This document shows positions 8,249 to 16,936 of a stretch of DNA of 64,000 nucleotides, in pieces. A model generated the notes under the pieces. That model worked only from the letters and a program-made list of their open reading frames with translations. It did not search any database and was not told the DNA's origin. The DNA comes from Pyramidobacter porci (lineage in GTDB: Bacteria > Synergistota > Synergistia > Synergistales > Dethiosulfovibrionaceae): assembly GCF_009695745.1 (NCBI RefSeq), contig NZ_VUNH01000007.1, positions 62,001 to 126,000 of the forward strand, written 5' to 3'. Numbering within the stretch: the stretch's first letter is position 1; each line of letters begins with the position of its first letter. A program made the position numbers and the translations under genes.

Positions 8249-9391
8249 ATGGAAAAGAAAACCCTTCCGACGCTCGATCTGAAGAGGCATTACGCGCAGA
8301 TCAGGGAAGAAATCGACGAAGCGATTCGCGGCGTGGTGGAAAGCCAATATTTCGTGCTCGGCCCCGAAGTGAAAAGTTTCGAGACCGAGGCGGCCAATTA
8401 CCTTGAGGTCAAACACGCCGTCGGCTGCGCTTCCGGTTCCGACGCGCTGCTGCTCGATCTGATGGCGCTCGACGTGGGCCCCGGCGACGAGGTGATCACC
8501 ACGCCGTTCACGTTCTTCGCGACGGTAAGCGCGATCACGCGCCTCGGCGCGACGCCGGTCTTCGCCGACATCGATCCGAAAAGCTACAACCTCGGTCCCG
8601 CCAAGGTGCTGGAAAAGATCACGCCGCGCACGAAAGCCTTCATGCCCGTGCACCTGTTCGGCCAGATGGTGGAGATGGAGAAGATCGTGCCCGAGCTGGA
8701 AAGCCGCGGCATCCATATCGTCGAAGACTGCGCCCAGGCTTTTGGCACATGGCGCAAGGCGGACGGCAGAATCGTCCGTTGCGGCGGCTGGGGGGAGCTG
8801 GGCGCCTTTTCGTTTTTCCCCACCAAGAACCTCGGCGCTTACGGCGACGGCGGCATGGTAACCACGAACGACGACGCCCAGGCGGAGCGTTTGGCTCGTC
8901 TGCGCGTGCACGGCGCCGGAATCACCTATTTCCACGACGAAGTGGGGCTCAACAGCCGTCTCGACGCGCTGCAGGCCGCGATTCTGCGCGTGCACCTGCG
9001 CCACCTCGACGAGTGTATCGAGGAGCGCCGCCGCATCGCCGACCGCTACCGGATGCTGTTCGCCGAGCGCGAGCTGAGCGAGTTCATGACGGCGCCTTAC
9101 GAGATCCCCGGCAACTATCACACCTATCATCAGTACGTGGTCCGCGCCCAAAGACGCGACGAGCTCATGAACTTTCTCGGCGCGGAGGGAATCATTTCGC
9201 GGATTTACTATCCGCTGCCGCTGCATTTGCAAAAGTGCTTCGCGTTCCTCGGCGGCAAACGGGGCGATTATCCCGAAAGCGAAAAACTGGCCGAACAGTG
9301 CTTGGCGTTGCCGATTTTCCCCGGCTTGACCATGGCGGAACAGCAGTGGGTGGCCGATACGATCGCGAAGTTCTATAAAGACGGCCGATAA
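8249..9391 (+). CDS. DegT/DnrJ/EryC1/StrS-family PLP aminotransferase
   Basis: A 380-residue sugar-nucleotide-type aminotransferase, making amino sugars for surface glycans. Motifs: GCASGSDALLLDLMAL (cofactor phosphate region), EDCAQAFG (Asp that pairs with the pyridine nitrogen) and SFFPTKNLGAYGDGG with the Schiff-base lysine at about 190. RLRVHG and GLNSRLDALQAAIL are also family-typical. The ATG at 8249 follows AGAGGAGATGCATCC. The gene stands alone; no sugar-nucleotide dehydratase or glycosyltransferase genes are near, so the substrate is not evident. Confidence 0.93.
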   Translation: MEKKTLPTLDLKRHYAQIREEIDEAIRGVVESQYFVLGPEVKSFETEAANYLEVKHAVGCASGSDALLLDLMALDVGPGDEVITTPFTFFATVSAITRLGATPVFADIDPKSYNLGPAKVLEKITPRTKAFMPVHLFGQMVEMEKIVPELESRGIHIVEDCAQAFGTWRKADGRIVRCGGWGELGAFSFFPTKNLGAYGDGGMVTTNDDAQAERLARLRVHGAGITYFHDEVGLNSRLDALQAAILRVHLRHLDECIEERRRIADRYRMLFAERELSEFMTAPYEIPGNYHTYHQYVVRAQRRDELMNFLGAEGIISRIYYPLPLHLQKCFAFLGGKRGDYPESEKLAEQCLALPIFPGLTMAEQQWVADTIAKFYKDGR

Positions 9392-9474
9392 AATCGTACA
9401 TTTTACCAATATTGACCAAATTGCCTGTTCATGATTCAATAGAACCAAGCTCAAAATTGGGAGGTCTTTGAATA

Positions 9475-10170
9475 ATGATGCCTATGCTGGGTCTTGACTG
9501 GACCATGATCATTCTGTTTCCCGCGATCCTGCTGGCGATGTGGGCGCAGGCGCGCGTAAAGAACGCTTTTGCCACCTACTCGCGGGTCCATTCGCGCAGC
9601 GGCCTGACGGCCCGCGAAGCGGCGCGGCGGATCCTCGACAGTTACGGGTTGTCCGGTGTGCCCATCCGGCAAGTGCCCGGACAGCTCACCGATCACTACG
9701 ATCCGCGCGACCGCAGTCTTTCCCTTTCGGAACCCGTTTACGACAGCACCTCCATCGCCGCGATCGGCGTCGCCGCTCACGAGGTGGGGCATGCCGTGCA
9801 GCACGCCACGGGCTATGCACCGCTGCAGATTCGCAACGCCGTGGTGCCTCTGCTGTCGCTGTCGTCGAGCGCGGCCATGCCGCTGTTCTTCATCGGTCTG
9901 CTGAGCGCCTCGAACACGCTGATGAACATCGGCATCCTGCTGTTCGTCGGCGTGCTGGCGTTTCATCTGATCACGCTGCCCGTGGAGTTCGACGCTTCCA
10001 ATCGAGCGCTCAAGGTGCTTGCCACGAACGGCATGATGACTCAGGACGAAGTCGGCGGTGCGCGCAAAGTCCTCAACGCGGCGGCCATGACGTATGTGTC
10101 GGCAACGCTGATGGCAGCGCTCCAGCTCGTACGCCTGCTGGCGCTTCGCAACTCGCGCAGCCGCGACTGA
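9475..10170 (+). CDS. Membrane zinc metallopeptidase, YugP-like (PF04298 family)
   Basis: A 231-residue inner-membrane protein. An N-terminal helix (about 8-22) is followed by a soluble part with the zinc-binding motif AAHEVGHAVQ (about residue 105) and further hydrophobic helices (about 122-175). YugP-type peptidases have this size and arrangement; substrates are unknown. GGGAGGT lies nine bases before the ATG; a second ATG follows directly. It heads a plus-strand block leading to rsmB, the position yugP-like genes also hold in Firmicutes. A terminator follows, so the downstream genes have separate expression or read-through. Confidence 0.88.
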   Translation: MMPMLGLDWTMIILFPAILLAMWAQARVKNAFATYSRVHSRSGLTAREAARRILDSYGLSGVPIRQVPGQLTDHYDPRDRSLSLSEPVYDSTSIAAIGVAAHEVGHAVQHATGYAPLQIRNAVVPLLSLSSSAAMPLFFIGLLSASNTLMNIGILLFVGVLAFHLITLPVEFDASNRALKVLATNGMMTQDEVGGARKVLNAAAMTYVSATLMAALQLVRLLALRNSRSRD

Positions 10171-10181
10171 CAACGGCTAGA

Positions 10182-10227
10182 AAATCGGGTGGTCCCCGAG
10201 AAAGGGGAGGCCACCCGTTTTTTGACT
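10182..10227 (+). terminator. Terminator after the zinc peptidase
   Basis: AAAATCGGGTGG/CCACCCGTTTTTT with an inner CCCC/GGGG pairing, followed by a T run. Confidence 0.85.
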
Positions 10228-10249
10228 GTCTGCCTTCGGGAGGATGACG

Positions 10250-10951
10250 ATGAGATTTAACCCCTTGTGGCTGATGTTGTTATTCCTGTTTCTGTTTTCC
10301 GGAGGCTGGATTCTGCTGATGCCGCTGTTTTTGGTGATGATTTTGCTCTGCGGCGGGATCTTTTTGGCCGGAGCGTCGACGCGCGGACTGACAAAAGCCC
10401 CGCGGCAGATCTGGGATGTGCTGTTCAACGCCCGCGTGCGCGCCAATCTGACCCTCTGCCATGCGGCCTGTAACGTGCTCCGTCGAAACGGCTGGCCGGA
10501 ACTGACCGGCAGCGCCTCGGCGACGGGATTTTTCATCGACGGCATTGACGACGAAAACGCCGTCTACGAGGCGTCGGTACAGGCTCTGGCACGTTTGAAA
10601 AACGGCGAAAAATCGCTGCGGATCGCCGCCGCAAGCCCGCTGTTCCGCGTCGTCGCCATGTGTTTGTTGGCCCTGTTCCTGGTCGTTTTGCTGGCGGCCG
10701 CGAAGAGCGCGAACGCGGTCAGCGTGGTTGCGGCCGTCGTCCTGTCGTGGTTCGTTGCCCCTTATGTCTCTCCTTCTTTGCAGGGGATCGCGTTGGGCAG
10801 CGACGACGTGACGGCATTGCAGGTGCAGGGAGCCACGTTCCGCATACTGACGGTGACGGCATGGGGAGGCCGCTTCAGCAGCGTCGAGCGCGGCGTGGAG
10901 GTGTCCACGGCGGCGAAAAATGTCATCGAGGCCGAAATTGTCGAAGATTAA
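10250..10951 (+). CDS. Membrane protein, possibly DUF6391-like
   Basis: A 233-residue protein with a long hydrophobic N-terminus (about 5-42, two helices) and a second hydrophobic block (about 138-180). Between them lies a soluble part with LTLCHAACNVLRR, LTGSASATGFFIDG and ALARLKNGEKSLRIA; this order resembles DUF6391 proteins (HALEHATIH.., GFxxxG.., ALxRLxxGE), though the usual first histidine pair is reduced here. The ATG at 10250 is six bases after GGGAGG; the ATG at 10244 touches that site. It overlaps rsmB by 32 bp. Function unknown. Confidence 0.75.
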   Translation: MRFNPLWLMLLFLFLFSGGWILLMPLFLVMILLCGGIFLAGASTRGLTKAPRQIWDVLFNARVRANLTLCHAACNVLRRNGWPELTGSASATGFFIDGIDDENAVYEASVQALARLKNGEKSLRIAAASPLFRVVAMCLLALFLVVLLAAAKSANAVSVVAAVVLSWFVAPYVSPSLQGIALGSDDVTALQVQGATFRILTVTAWGGRFSSVERGVEVSTAAKNVIEAEIVED

Positions 10952-12278
10952 GCGCCCCATAGCCAAAAGCACGTCGGCGCCCATGCGCGGGGTTGAAGCG
11001 GCCATGTACCTTTGGCGTCAGGTGAGCAAGGGCGGCATCGTCAGCGAGTCGCTGCGGGCGCTGGGCGACCGCGTTTCGCCGCCGGACCGTACGCTGGCGG
11101 CGTCGCTGGCTTACGCGCTCGTGCGCCGGCTTTCGCTGTGGGAGCATCTGCGCGAAAAATTCCTGCTGCCGCGCCCCGAAAAATTTTCCAAGTCGGTGCA
11201 GGCGGCGGTTTTGATGGGCGCAGCCGGGCTGACGGAACTGGAGAAGTTCGCGCCCGCCGCGCTGATCTCGTCGCTGATCGAGTGGACGAAAGAACGCGAT
11301 CGGCACGGCGCCCGCGTGGTGAACGCCGTGCTGCGCCGCGTGCTGGAAGAAGGCCCGGCGGAACTGCAGCGCCTGCGGAACGACGACCGTCTGGAGTCTC
11401 TGTGCCTGCTCAGCGGCGTGCCGTCTTGGGTAGGCGAACGCTGGCGCCGCGATTGCGGCCCGGCTGTCGCCCGCCGGTTCGTCGAACAGAACGCCGGCGG
11501 CTGCTCGCTGTCGTTGCGTCTGTCGCCGGACGCTCCGCGGGATCTGCCCCAACGGCTTGAAGAAGCGGGGCAGATCGTAGCGGAATCGTCGCTGCCGGAG
11601 GGGCTGCGTCTGGCGGACACCGCGCTGCCCAGCGCGCTGCCGGGGTACGGAGAAGGCTGGTTCACCCCTCAGAGCGAGTCCTCGATCCTCGTCGGCACGG
11701 AAGCAGCCGATTTCGAGGGAACGCGCCTGCTCGACATGTGCGCCGGCCGCGGCGTCAAGACTGGCCAGATCGCCCAGCTCCGCCCCGACATTACCGTCGA
11801 AGGCTGGGATCTCTCCAAAGGCCGCGTCGCCGCCGGCGTCCGCGAGATGGAACGCCTGAAACTGAGCGATCGAGTCGTCATGCGCGTAGGCAGCGCCCTC
11901 GAGCTGGAGCCGCTGGCCGCCCCCGACGCGATCCTCGTCGACGCGCCCTGTTCGGGCAGCGGCACGTGGCGCCGCCATCCCGAAGGCAAATGGCGGCTTT
12001 CGCCGGAGAATCTGGAGGAACTGACGGAACTCCAATATCATTTGCTGTGCCGTGCCTTTTCGCTGGTCAAAAAGGGCGGTAAAGTGGTATATTCCACGTG
12101 TAGCCTTCTCGCTGCGGAAAATGAAGAAGTGGTGAAAAAAGCGCTGCGCGCCTTTCCGGACATCTCCGAGCGGCTTCTTTCCGCGGACTTCGGCGGAATC
12201 GCGTGCGGGAAAGGCCGCATGTTGACGCCGGAAAATCCTTGGACTGACGGCTTTTATCTCGCCGCGTTCTCGAAATAA
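10920..12278 (+). CDS. rsmB: 16S rRNA (cytosine-C5) methyltransferase, RsmB/Sun type
   Basis: A 452-residue enzyme that methylates C967-type cytosines of 16S rRNA using SAM. N-terminal NusB-like RNA-binding helices (about 25-145), then the Rossmann methyltransferase domain: SAM motif LLDMCAGRGVKTGQIAQL, motif IV DAPCSGSGTWRRHPE and motif VI catalytic YSTCSLLAAENE. Both cysteines of the RsmB/Nop2 mechanism are present. The start at 10920 overlaps the previous gene by 32 bp and has only a weak ribosome site; an ATG at 10983 is the alternative. First gene of the rsmB-PASTA-rpe-rodZ-rimO run. Confidence 0.93.
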   Translation: MSSRPKLSKIKRPIAKSTSAPMRGVEAAMYLWRQVSKGGIVSESLRALGDRVSPPDRTLAASLAYALVRRLSLWEHLREKFLLPRPEKFSKSVQAAVLMGAAGLTELEKFAPAALISSLIEWTKERDRHGARVVNAVLRRVLEEGPAELQRLRNDDRLESLCLLSGVPSWVGERWRRDCGPAVARRFVEQNAGGCSLSLRLSPDAPRDLPQRLEEAGQIVAESSLPEGLRLADTALPSALPGYGEGWFTPQSESSILVGTEAADFEGTRLLDMCAGRGVKTGQIAQLRPDITVEGWDLSKGRVAAGVREMERLKLSDRVVMRVGSALELEPLAAPDAILVDAPCSGSGTWRRHPEGKWRLSPENLEELTELQYHLLCRAFSLVKKGGKVVYSTCSLLAAENEEVVKKALRAFPDISERLLSADFGGIACGKGRMLTPENPWTDGFYLAAFSK

Positions 12279-12302
12279 TTTTTTCTATCGGAGGCAAACA
12301 TC

Positions 12303-13385
12303 ATGGGCAGAACCTTTCGAGCGGCATTGTTGCTGGTGCTGCTGTGCATCATCGGCAGCGCGGCCTTTATCAGTTATAAAGTCTTCTTCTCCAATCCCGC
12401 CCGTTCGATCCCGCTGCTGAAAGGCAGCTCGATCATCGAAGCCGTGCAGACGCTGGAGCGCATGGGCATCAAAGCCCGCGTCGAGGAAGAGGATTCGGCG
12501 CTTCCCCGCGGTACCGTCATCGGCCAGTGGCCGGAGACGGGCGTCAAGCTTCGCGCCGACAAAGTGGCGATCCTCAAAGTCAGCCGCGGTTCCGAAAAAC
12601 TTCCTCTGCCCGATCTGCGCGGCATGACGGAGAAACAGGCCATCGCGCGCCTCGAGGAGGCCGGATTCGTCCTCGGCGAAGTGCAGAAGATCAATCACGA
12701 GCGTCCCGCCGGCGTCGTCATCGCTCAGAATCCCGCGGCGCCCGTGTCCATTTCCCAGAGCCGCGAAGTCGGCCTGTTGATCAGCCTCGGACCGGTGGCC
12801 GCTTCCGGCACGGTGATCGTCCCCGATCTCGTCCAGCGTGACGAGAAGACGGCCGAGGCTCTGGCGCGCGAAAGCTCGCTGCGTCCTCGCCTGGAACGCG
12901 TTTACGACAACAGCTCGCCGCAGGGCATGGTCGTCTCCATGAATCCCGCGGCCGGCCAGCGCGTGCCCCGCGGCGCCGACGTTCATTTGCGCGTCGCCAG
13001 CTGGGACCGCAAACTGGCGCCGCAGCAGGACGGCAGTGAAAAGAGCGGCGGCGCAAAAGTGACCGTTGCAGAGCCCGGCATCGATCCGGACACGGCAGCC
13101 GCCCAGAATCGGAAGGGCGACGGCGCCGCGCAGACGGCGTCGGACGACAAGAAGCAGCCGCCGGCCGAAACGAAGAAAAAAGTCGCTTCGATCCGTTATC
13201 AGGCGCCGCCCGTGAGCAATCAGACACTGGTCATCGAGCTGATCGACAAAGAAGGCGAGCACACGCTCGTAAACCGCAAAGCCAAGGCCGGCGAGTACAT
13301 CAAGATCAACGCCCCCTACGTGGGCGAGGCCGTCGTCACCATTTACCTGGGAGGCAATTTCGTATGGCAGGATCGCTACAATTAA
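12303..13385 (+). CDS. Membrane-anchored PASTA-domain protein lacking a kinase domain
   Basis: A 360-residue protein: short cytoplasmic N-terminus, one membrane helix (about 7-27), then three PASTA-type repeats (about 35-98, 101-167, 171-238; the last two begin LPDLRGMTEKQAIARLEEAG and VPDLVQRDEKTAEALARE), a charged linker, and a C-terminal beta-rich segment (about 296-360). PASTA repeats bind muropeptides or lipid II in Ser/Thr kinases and PBPs. Here no kinase or transpeptidase domain exists. It sits between rsmB and rpe, where Firmicutes carry prkC. GGAGG lies nine bases before the ATG. Probably a cell-wall sensor or scaffold; inference only. Confidence 0.9.
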   Translation: MGRTFRAALLLVLLCIIGSAAFISYKVFFSNPARSIPLLKGSSIIEAVQTLERMGIKARVEEEDSALPRGTVIGQWPETGVKLRADKVAILKVSRGSEKLPLPDLRGMTEKQAIARLEEAGFVLGEVQKINHERPAGVVIAQNPAAPVSISQSREVGLLISLGPVAASGTVIVPDLVQRDEKTAEALARESSLRPRLERVYDNSSPQGMVVSMNPAAGQRVPRGADVHLRVASWDRKLAPQQDGSEKSGGAKVTVAEPGIDPDTAAAQNRKGDGAAQTASDDKKQPPAETKKKVASIRYQAPPVSNQTLVIELIDKEGEHTLVNRKAKAGEYIKINAPYVGEAVVTIYLGGNFVWQDRYN

Positions 13386-14047
13386 AGCCGTTTCTGATCG
13401 CTCCCTCGATCCTTTCCGCCGATCCTCTGGCGGTCGGCGCCTCCGTCGACGTGCTGAAAGGCGATTTCGACTGGCTGCACGTGGACGTCATGGACGGTCA
13501 TTTCGTCCCCAATCTCTCCTACGGTCCCGCTGTCGCCAAGGCGCTGCGCCGCCGCTATCCCGACGCCGTCATCGACGTTCACCTGATGGTCGAGCCCGGC
13601 GAGGACTTCCTCGATATGTTCCTCGAATCCCGTCCCGATTGCCTTACCGTTCATCAGGAGGCGTGCCGTCACCTGCATCGGGCCCTGTCGAAGATCCGCG
13701 CCGCCGGCGTCCGTTCCGGCGTGGCGCTCAATCCCGCCACGCCCGTGGAACTGATCAAGCCCGTGCTGAACATCGCCGATGTGGTGCTGCTGATGTCGGT
13801 CGATCCCGGTTTCGGCGGCCAGTCTTTCATTCCGGAAGTGACGGAGAAGGCCGTGACGCTGTGTCAGCTGCGCGAAGCCCGCGGGCTGAAGTTCCTGATC
13901 GAGATGGACGGCGGCATCAATGCCGCCAACATGGCGCAGGTGCGCCGCTGCGGCGTTGACGTAGCCGTGATGGGAAGCGCCGTTTTCGGCACGCCCGACC
14001 CGGCGGCGACCGTCGCCAAAATGCGTTTGCTGGTGGATGGAGAGTAG
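13364..14047 (+). CDS. rpe: Ribulose-phosphate 3-epimerase
   Basis: A 227-residue TIM-barrel enzyme interconverting ribulose-5-P and xylulose-5-P in the pentose phosphate pathway. Motifs: APSILSAD, HVDVMDGHFVPNLSYGP (metal-binding His and Asp), DVHLMVE, LMSVDPGFGGQSF and the phosphate-binding EMDGGIN / VMGSAVFG. Length is typical. It overlaps the PASTA gene by 22 bp, with GGGAGGC inside that gene eight bases before the ATG, so coupling is likely. Confidence 0.96.
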   Translation: MAGSLQLKPFLIAPSILSADPLAVGASVDVLKGDFDWLHVDVMDGHFVPNLSYGPAVAKALRRRYPDAVIDVHLMVEPGEDFLDMFLESRPDCLTVHQEACRHLHRALSKIRAAGVRSGVALNPATPVELIKPVLNIADVVLLMSVDPGFGGQSFIPEVTEKAVTLCQLREARGLKFLIEMDGGINAANMAQVRRCGVDVAVMGSAVFGTPDPAATVAKMRLLVDGE

Positions 14048-14103
14048 CGGAAGCGCCAGCATGCGCGAGCGGCGTTGCATGTATTTTTTAAGGAGGAACC
14101 ACG

Positions 14104-15102
14104 ATGAAAGACGCGAACATCCCTACGAGCGACCGCAAGAAGGATGAGCCCCGTTCGCTTCAGGAACTGGGAGCCGAGCTGCAGCGCCTGCGCGAAAGCA
14201 AAAACCTGACGCTTGACGACATCTCGGCGGCGACCTGCATCAGAAAAAACTTTCTCGAGGACATCGAGGCGGGGAATTTCGTCCGCTTCAAAGCGCTGGT
14301 GTACGCCCGCGGTTTCGTGCGCACCTGCACGACGCTGCTTGGCGCTCCCGAACTGTGGAACGAATACCGCCAGCAGTTGACGATCGACACTTTCGGGCCG
14401 CCCCAGGGCGCGTCGGAATTCACCGCCCGATCAGAGAGCGCGGGGAGGCGGCATTCCATGATGCCGCCTTCGTCGGCGCGGGCCGGCGCCGCGAACATGG
14501 GGCTGCCGGCCCGCGGTTTCCGGCACAGCTCGGCGCGCCGCAACGGCGTGCTCCTGTTGGTTCTGCTTACCGTTGGGGCTCTCGGTGGGCTGTGGTTCAA
14601 TTGGGACCGCCTCCGCGGCGAAGTCTCCAAGCTGCAGCGGGAACAGGCCTATGACGAGATGAAGAGCCGCGAAGCAGAACAGGCGCGTCACGACGAAATG
14701 CAAAAGGCCGAGGAAGCGGCGGTGCAGCGCGAAATGCAGGCTCGCCGACAGACAGAGAATGCCGGCGCGGAGTCGGACGCCGAAAAAGCCCTCGCCTCTG
14801 CGGAGAGACCGGCCGTCATGCCGGAGGAAACGGGCGAAGCCGCCGTCAAACCGGCGCTGACGATCCGCGCCAGCGGCGACTGCTGGCTGCGCGTCAGAGA
14901 GGGAGACAAAGATCTGCTTGTGACCACGGTGCGCGAAGGCTTTGAGCAGACCTTTCCGCTGGACAGGACGCTGTCCGTCCGTTTCGGCGCCGGGCAGAAC
15001 GTGCAGGTCTCCACGAACGGGACGGATTTCAGTTCTCCCGGTGCCGGCGTGCAGCGCCTCGAATACCGCCCCGACGGCTCCAGCCTGAAAGTGAGAAAAT
15101 AA
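14104..15102 (+). CDS. rodZ: RodZ-like bitopic protein (Xre HTH, DUF4115)
   Basis: A 332-residue protein. Residues about 18-85 are a Cro/C1-type helix-turn-helix of RodZ type (LGAELQRLRESKNLTLDDIS, then FLEDIEAGNF and YARGFVRTC), followed by a low-complexity linker, a membrane helix at about 144-160 (VLLLVLLTVGALGGLW), a coiled-coil region rich in E, Q and R (about 173-245) and a C-terminal DUF4115 beta domain (about 256-330). RodZ links MreB to the elongation machinery in rods. AAGGAGG lies seven bases before the ATG. Downstream rimO begins four bases after its stop, a common arrangement. Confidence 0.9.
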   Translation: MKDANIPTSDRKKDEPRSLQELGAELQRLRESKNLTLDDISAATCIRKNFLEDIEAGNFVRFKALVYARGFVRTCTTLLGAPELWNEYRQQLTIDTFGPPQGASEFTARSESAGRRHSMMPPSSARAGAANMGLPARGFRHSSARRNGVLLLVLLTVGALGGLWFNWDRLRGEVSKLQREQAYDEMKSREAEQARHDEMQKAEEAAVQREMQARRQTENAGAESDAEKALASAERPAVMPEETGEAAVKPALTIRASGDCWLRVREGDKDLLVTTVREGFEQTFPLDRTLSVRFGAGQNVQVSTNGTDFSSPGAGVQRLEYRPDGSSLKVRK

Positions 15103-15106
15103 CCCT

Positions 15107-16411
15107 GTGAAGAACCTTTACATCGTCAGCCTCGGCTGCCCGAAAAACGCCGTCGACAGCGAACACCTCGGCGGCATCCTCGAGGCGGCGGGATTCCATC
15201 TCGTCGGCCGCGCCGAAGACGCCGACGTTGCGCTGGTCAACACCTGCGGCTTTCTGCAGGCGGCCGTGGAAGAGGGCATTCAGGTCATCCTCGATCTGGA
15301 ACGTCTGAAAAAAGAAGGCGTTATCAGCCGGATCGCCGTCGTCGGCTGTATGCTGAACCGCTACGGCGACGAACTGAAAGCCGAGTTCCCGACAGTGGAC
15401 TTCTGGGCCAGATCGGAAGACTGGGGCGCCCTGCTCCGCGAGATGGGGCGCGACGTGCCGGCCGCGGCGGAATCGGGCTGCCTGCGCGCCGATCTGTCGG
15501 GCACTCCCTGGACGCGCTATCTGAAAATCAGCGAAGGCTGCAACAGCCATTGTTCCTACTGCGCCATTCCCGGCATCCGCGGCCGTTTGCGCAGCGTGCC
15601 CGTGGAAAGGGTCGTCGGCGAGGCGCGCCGTCTCGTCGATGAAGGCGCGAAGGAACTGTGCCTGGTCGGCCAGGAACTGAGCATTTACGGTTCCGACCTG
15701 TTCGGCCGGCCTTCGCTGCCGCGCCTGCTCGACGAGCTGGAGAAGGAACTGCCTCGCGGCGTCTGGCTGCGGCTGTTTTATCTGCATCCTTCGCTGGTCG
15801 ACGCGGCCTTTCTCGAGCGCGTCGCCGCCAGCCCCGTGATTTTGCCGTGGCTCGACGTCCCTATCCAGCACGTCGACGACGACGTGCTGCGGCGCATGAA
15901 CCGCCCGCCGGTGGAGCGCCATATCCGCGAGCTGTTCAAAAGGGGGCGCGAGATCGATCCCGATTTCGCCTTCCGCACCACGCTGATGGTGGGATTCCCC
16001 GGCGAGACGCGGGCGCAGTTCGACAAGCTGCTCGACTTCGTCGAGGAGATCGGCTTCGACCGCCTTGGCGCGTTCGCCTATTCGCCCGAGGACGGCACGC
16101 CGGCGGCGGCGTTTCCCGATCAGATCCCCGAGGCGGAAAAGACGGCGCGCTACAACGAACTGATGGAACTGCAGCAGCAGGTCTCGCTGACGCGGCAGGC
16201 GCGTTTCGTCGGCAAGACGCTGAACGTGCTGATCGACGAGATCGACGGCGAAACGGGCGAATGCGCCGGACGTTCGTTCCGCGACGCGCCCGAGATCGAC
16301 GGCGTCGTCACGGCGACGGGAGCCGAAGACGCCCGTCCGGGCGATGTGATCGCGGTGAAGATCACCGCTTCATCGGAATATGACTTGTCGGGAGTGGCGA
16401 TTCATGAATAA
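15107..16411 (+). CDS. rimO: Ribosomal protein uS12 methylthiotransferase
   Basis: A 434-residue radical SAM enzyme that methylthiolates the conserved Asp of S12. The N-terminal MTTase domain has its three cluster cysteines in SLGCPKNAVDSEHLGG, NTCGFLQAAVEEG and VVGCMLNRYG; the radical SAM motif is EGCNSHCSYCAIPGIRG (CxxxCxxC); a TRAM domain occupies about 368-432. SLGCPKN and AIPxIRG distinguish RimO from MiaB. Translation starts at a GTG four bases after rodZ. It overlaps pgpA by eight bases. Confidence 0.96.
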   Translation: MKNLYIVSLGCPKNAVDSEHLGGILEAAGFHLVGRAEDADVALVNTCGFLQAAVEEGIQVILDLERLKKEGVISRIAVVGCMLNRYGDELKAEFPTVDFWARSEDWGALLREMGRDVPAAAESGCLRADLSGTPWTRYLKISEGCNSHCSYCAIPGIRGRLRSVPVERVVGEARRLVDEGAKELCLVGQELSIYGSDLFGRPSLPRLLDELEKELPRGVWLRLFYLHPSLVDAAFLERVAASPVILPWLDVPIQHVDDDVLRRMNRPPVERHIRELFKRGREIDPDFAFRTTLMVGFPGETRAQFDKLLDFVEEIGFDRLGAFAYSPEDGTPAAAFPDQIPEAEKTARYNELMELQQQVSLTRQARFVGKTLNVLIDEIDGETGECAGRSFRDAPEIDGVVTATGAEDARPGDVIAVKITASSEYDLSGVAIHE

Positions 16412-16901
16412 CGATCCTGTGATGACGCCGGCGGGGCTGATCGCCACCGTCGGCGGATTGGGGAAAATCGTTAGGAAAGCGCCGGGCACGGCCGGCAGCG
16501 CCGCGGCCTGCGTGCTGGCGGTTTTTCTGCCCGAGCCGGCCCGCCTGGCGGCGATCGTCGCGCTGGCGGCGGTCGGCGTCTGGGCGGCGGGGGCGTACGA
16601 AAAAGCCTGCGGCCGCGCTGATCCCGGCGAAGTGATCATCGACGAGGTGGTCGGCCAGCTGATCGCCACGATCGGTCACGTGGCCGTGGTCGGGCAGGGC
16701 AGCGGCGCGGCGAATTTCCTCATCCCCAGCTTCCTGCTGTTCCGTTTCTTCGACATCCTCAAGCCGTGGCCCGTCAACGCCTGCGAAAAGGTTCCCGGCG
16801 GGGTGGGCATCATGCTCGACGACGCGGCCGGCGGCGTTCTGGCCAATCTGGCGCTCTGGGGCCTGAGAAAGGTCTTCATCGAGGGCTGGTGGCCTTTTTA
16901 G
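16404..16901 (+). CDS. pgpA: Phosphatidylglycerophosphatase A
   Basis: A 165-residue inner-membrane enzyme that dephosphorylates phosphatidylglycerophosphate to phosphatidylglycerol. Seen: GTAGSAAA near the N-terminus, the acidic motif IIDEVVGQLIA (about residue 78) and LDDAAGGVLANL (about 143), with four hydrophobic segments between. The ATG at 16404 lies eight bases inside rimO, after GGGAGTGG. This rimO-pgpA-pncC order resembles the rimO-pgsA-cinA order of other bacteria, with a different phospholipid gene in the middle. Confidence 0.92.
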   Translation: MNNDPVMTPAGLIATVGGLGKIVRKAPGTAGSAAACVLAVFLPEPARLAAIVALAAVGVWAAGAYEKACGRADPGEVIIDEVVGQLIATIGHVAVVGQGSGAANFLIPSFLLFRFFDILKPWPVNACEKVPGGVGIMLDDAAGGVLANLALWGLRKVFIEGWWPF

Positions 16902-16936
16902 GGAACGCGGCGATTTTCGAAGGAGGTCCGTGAGTG

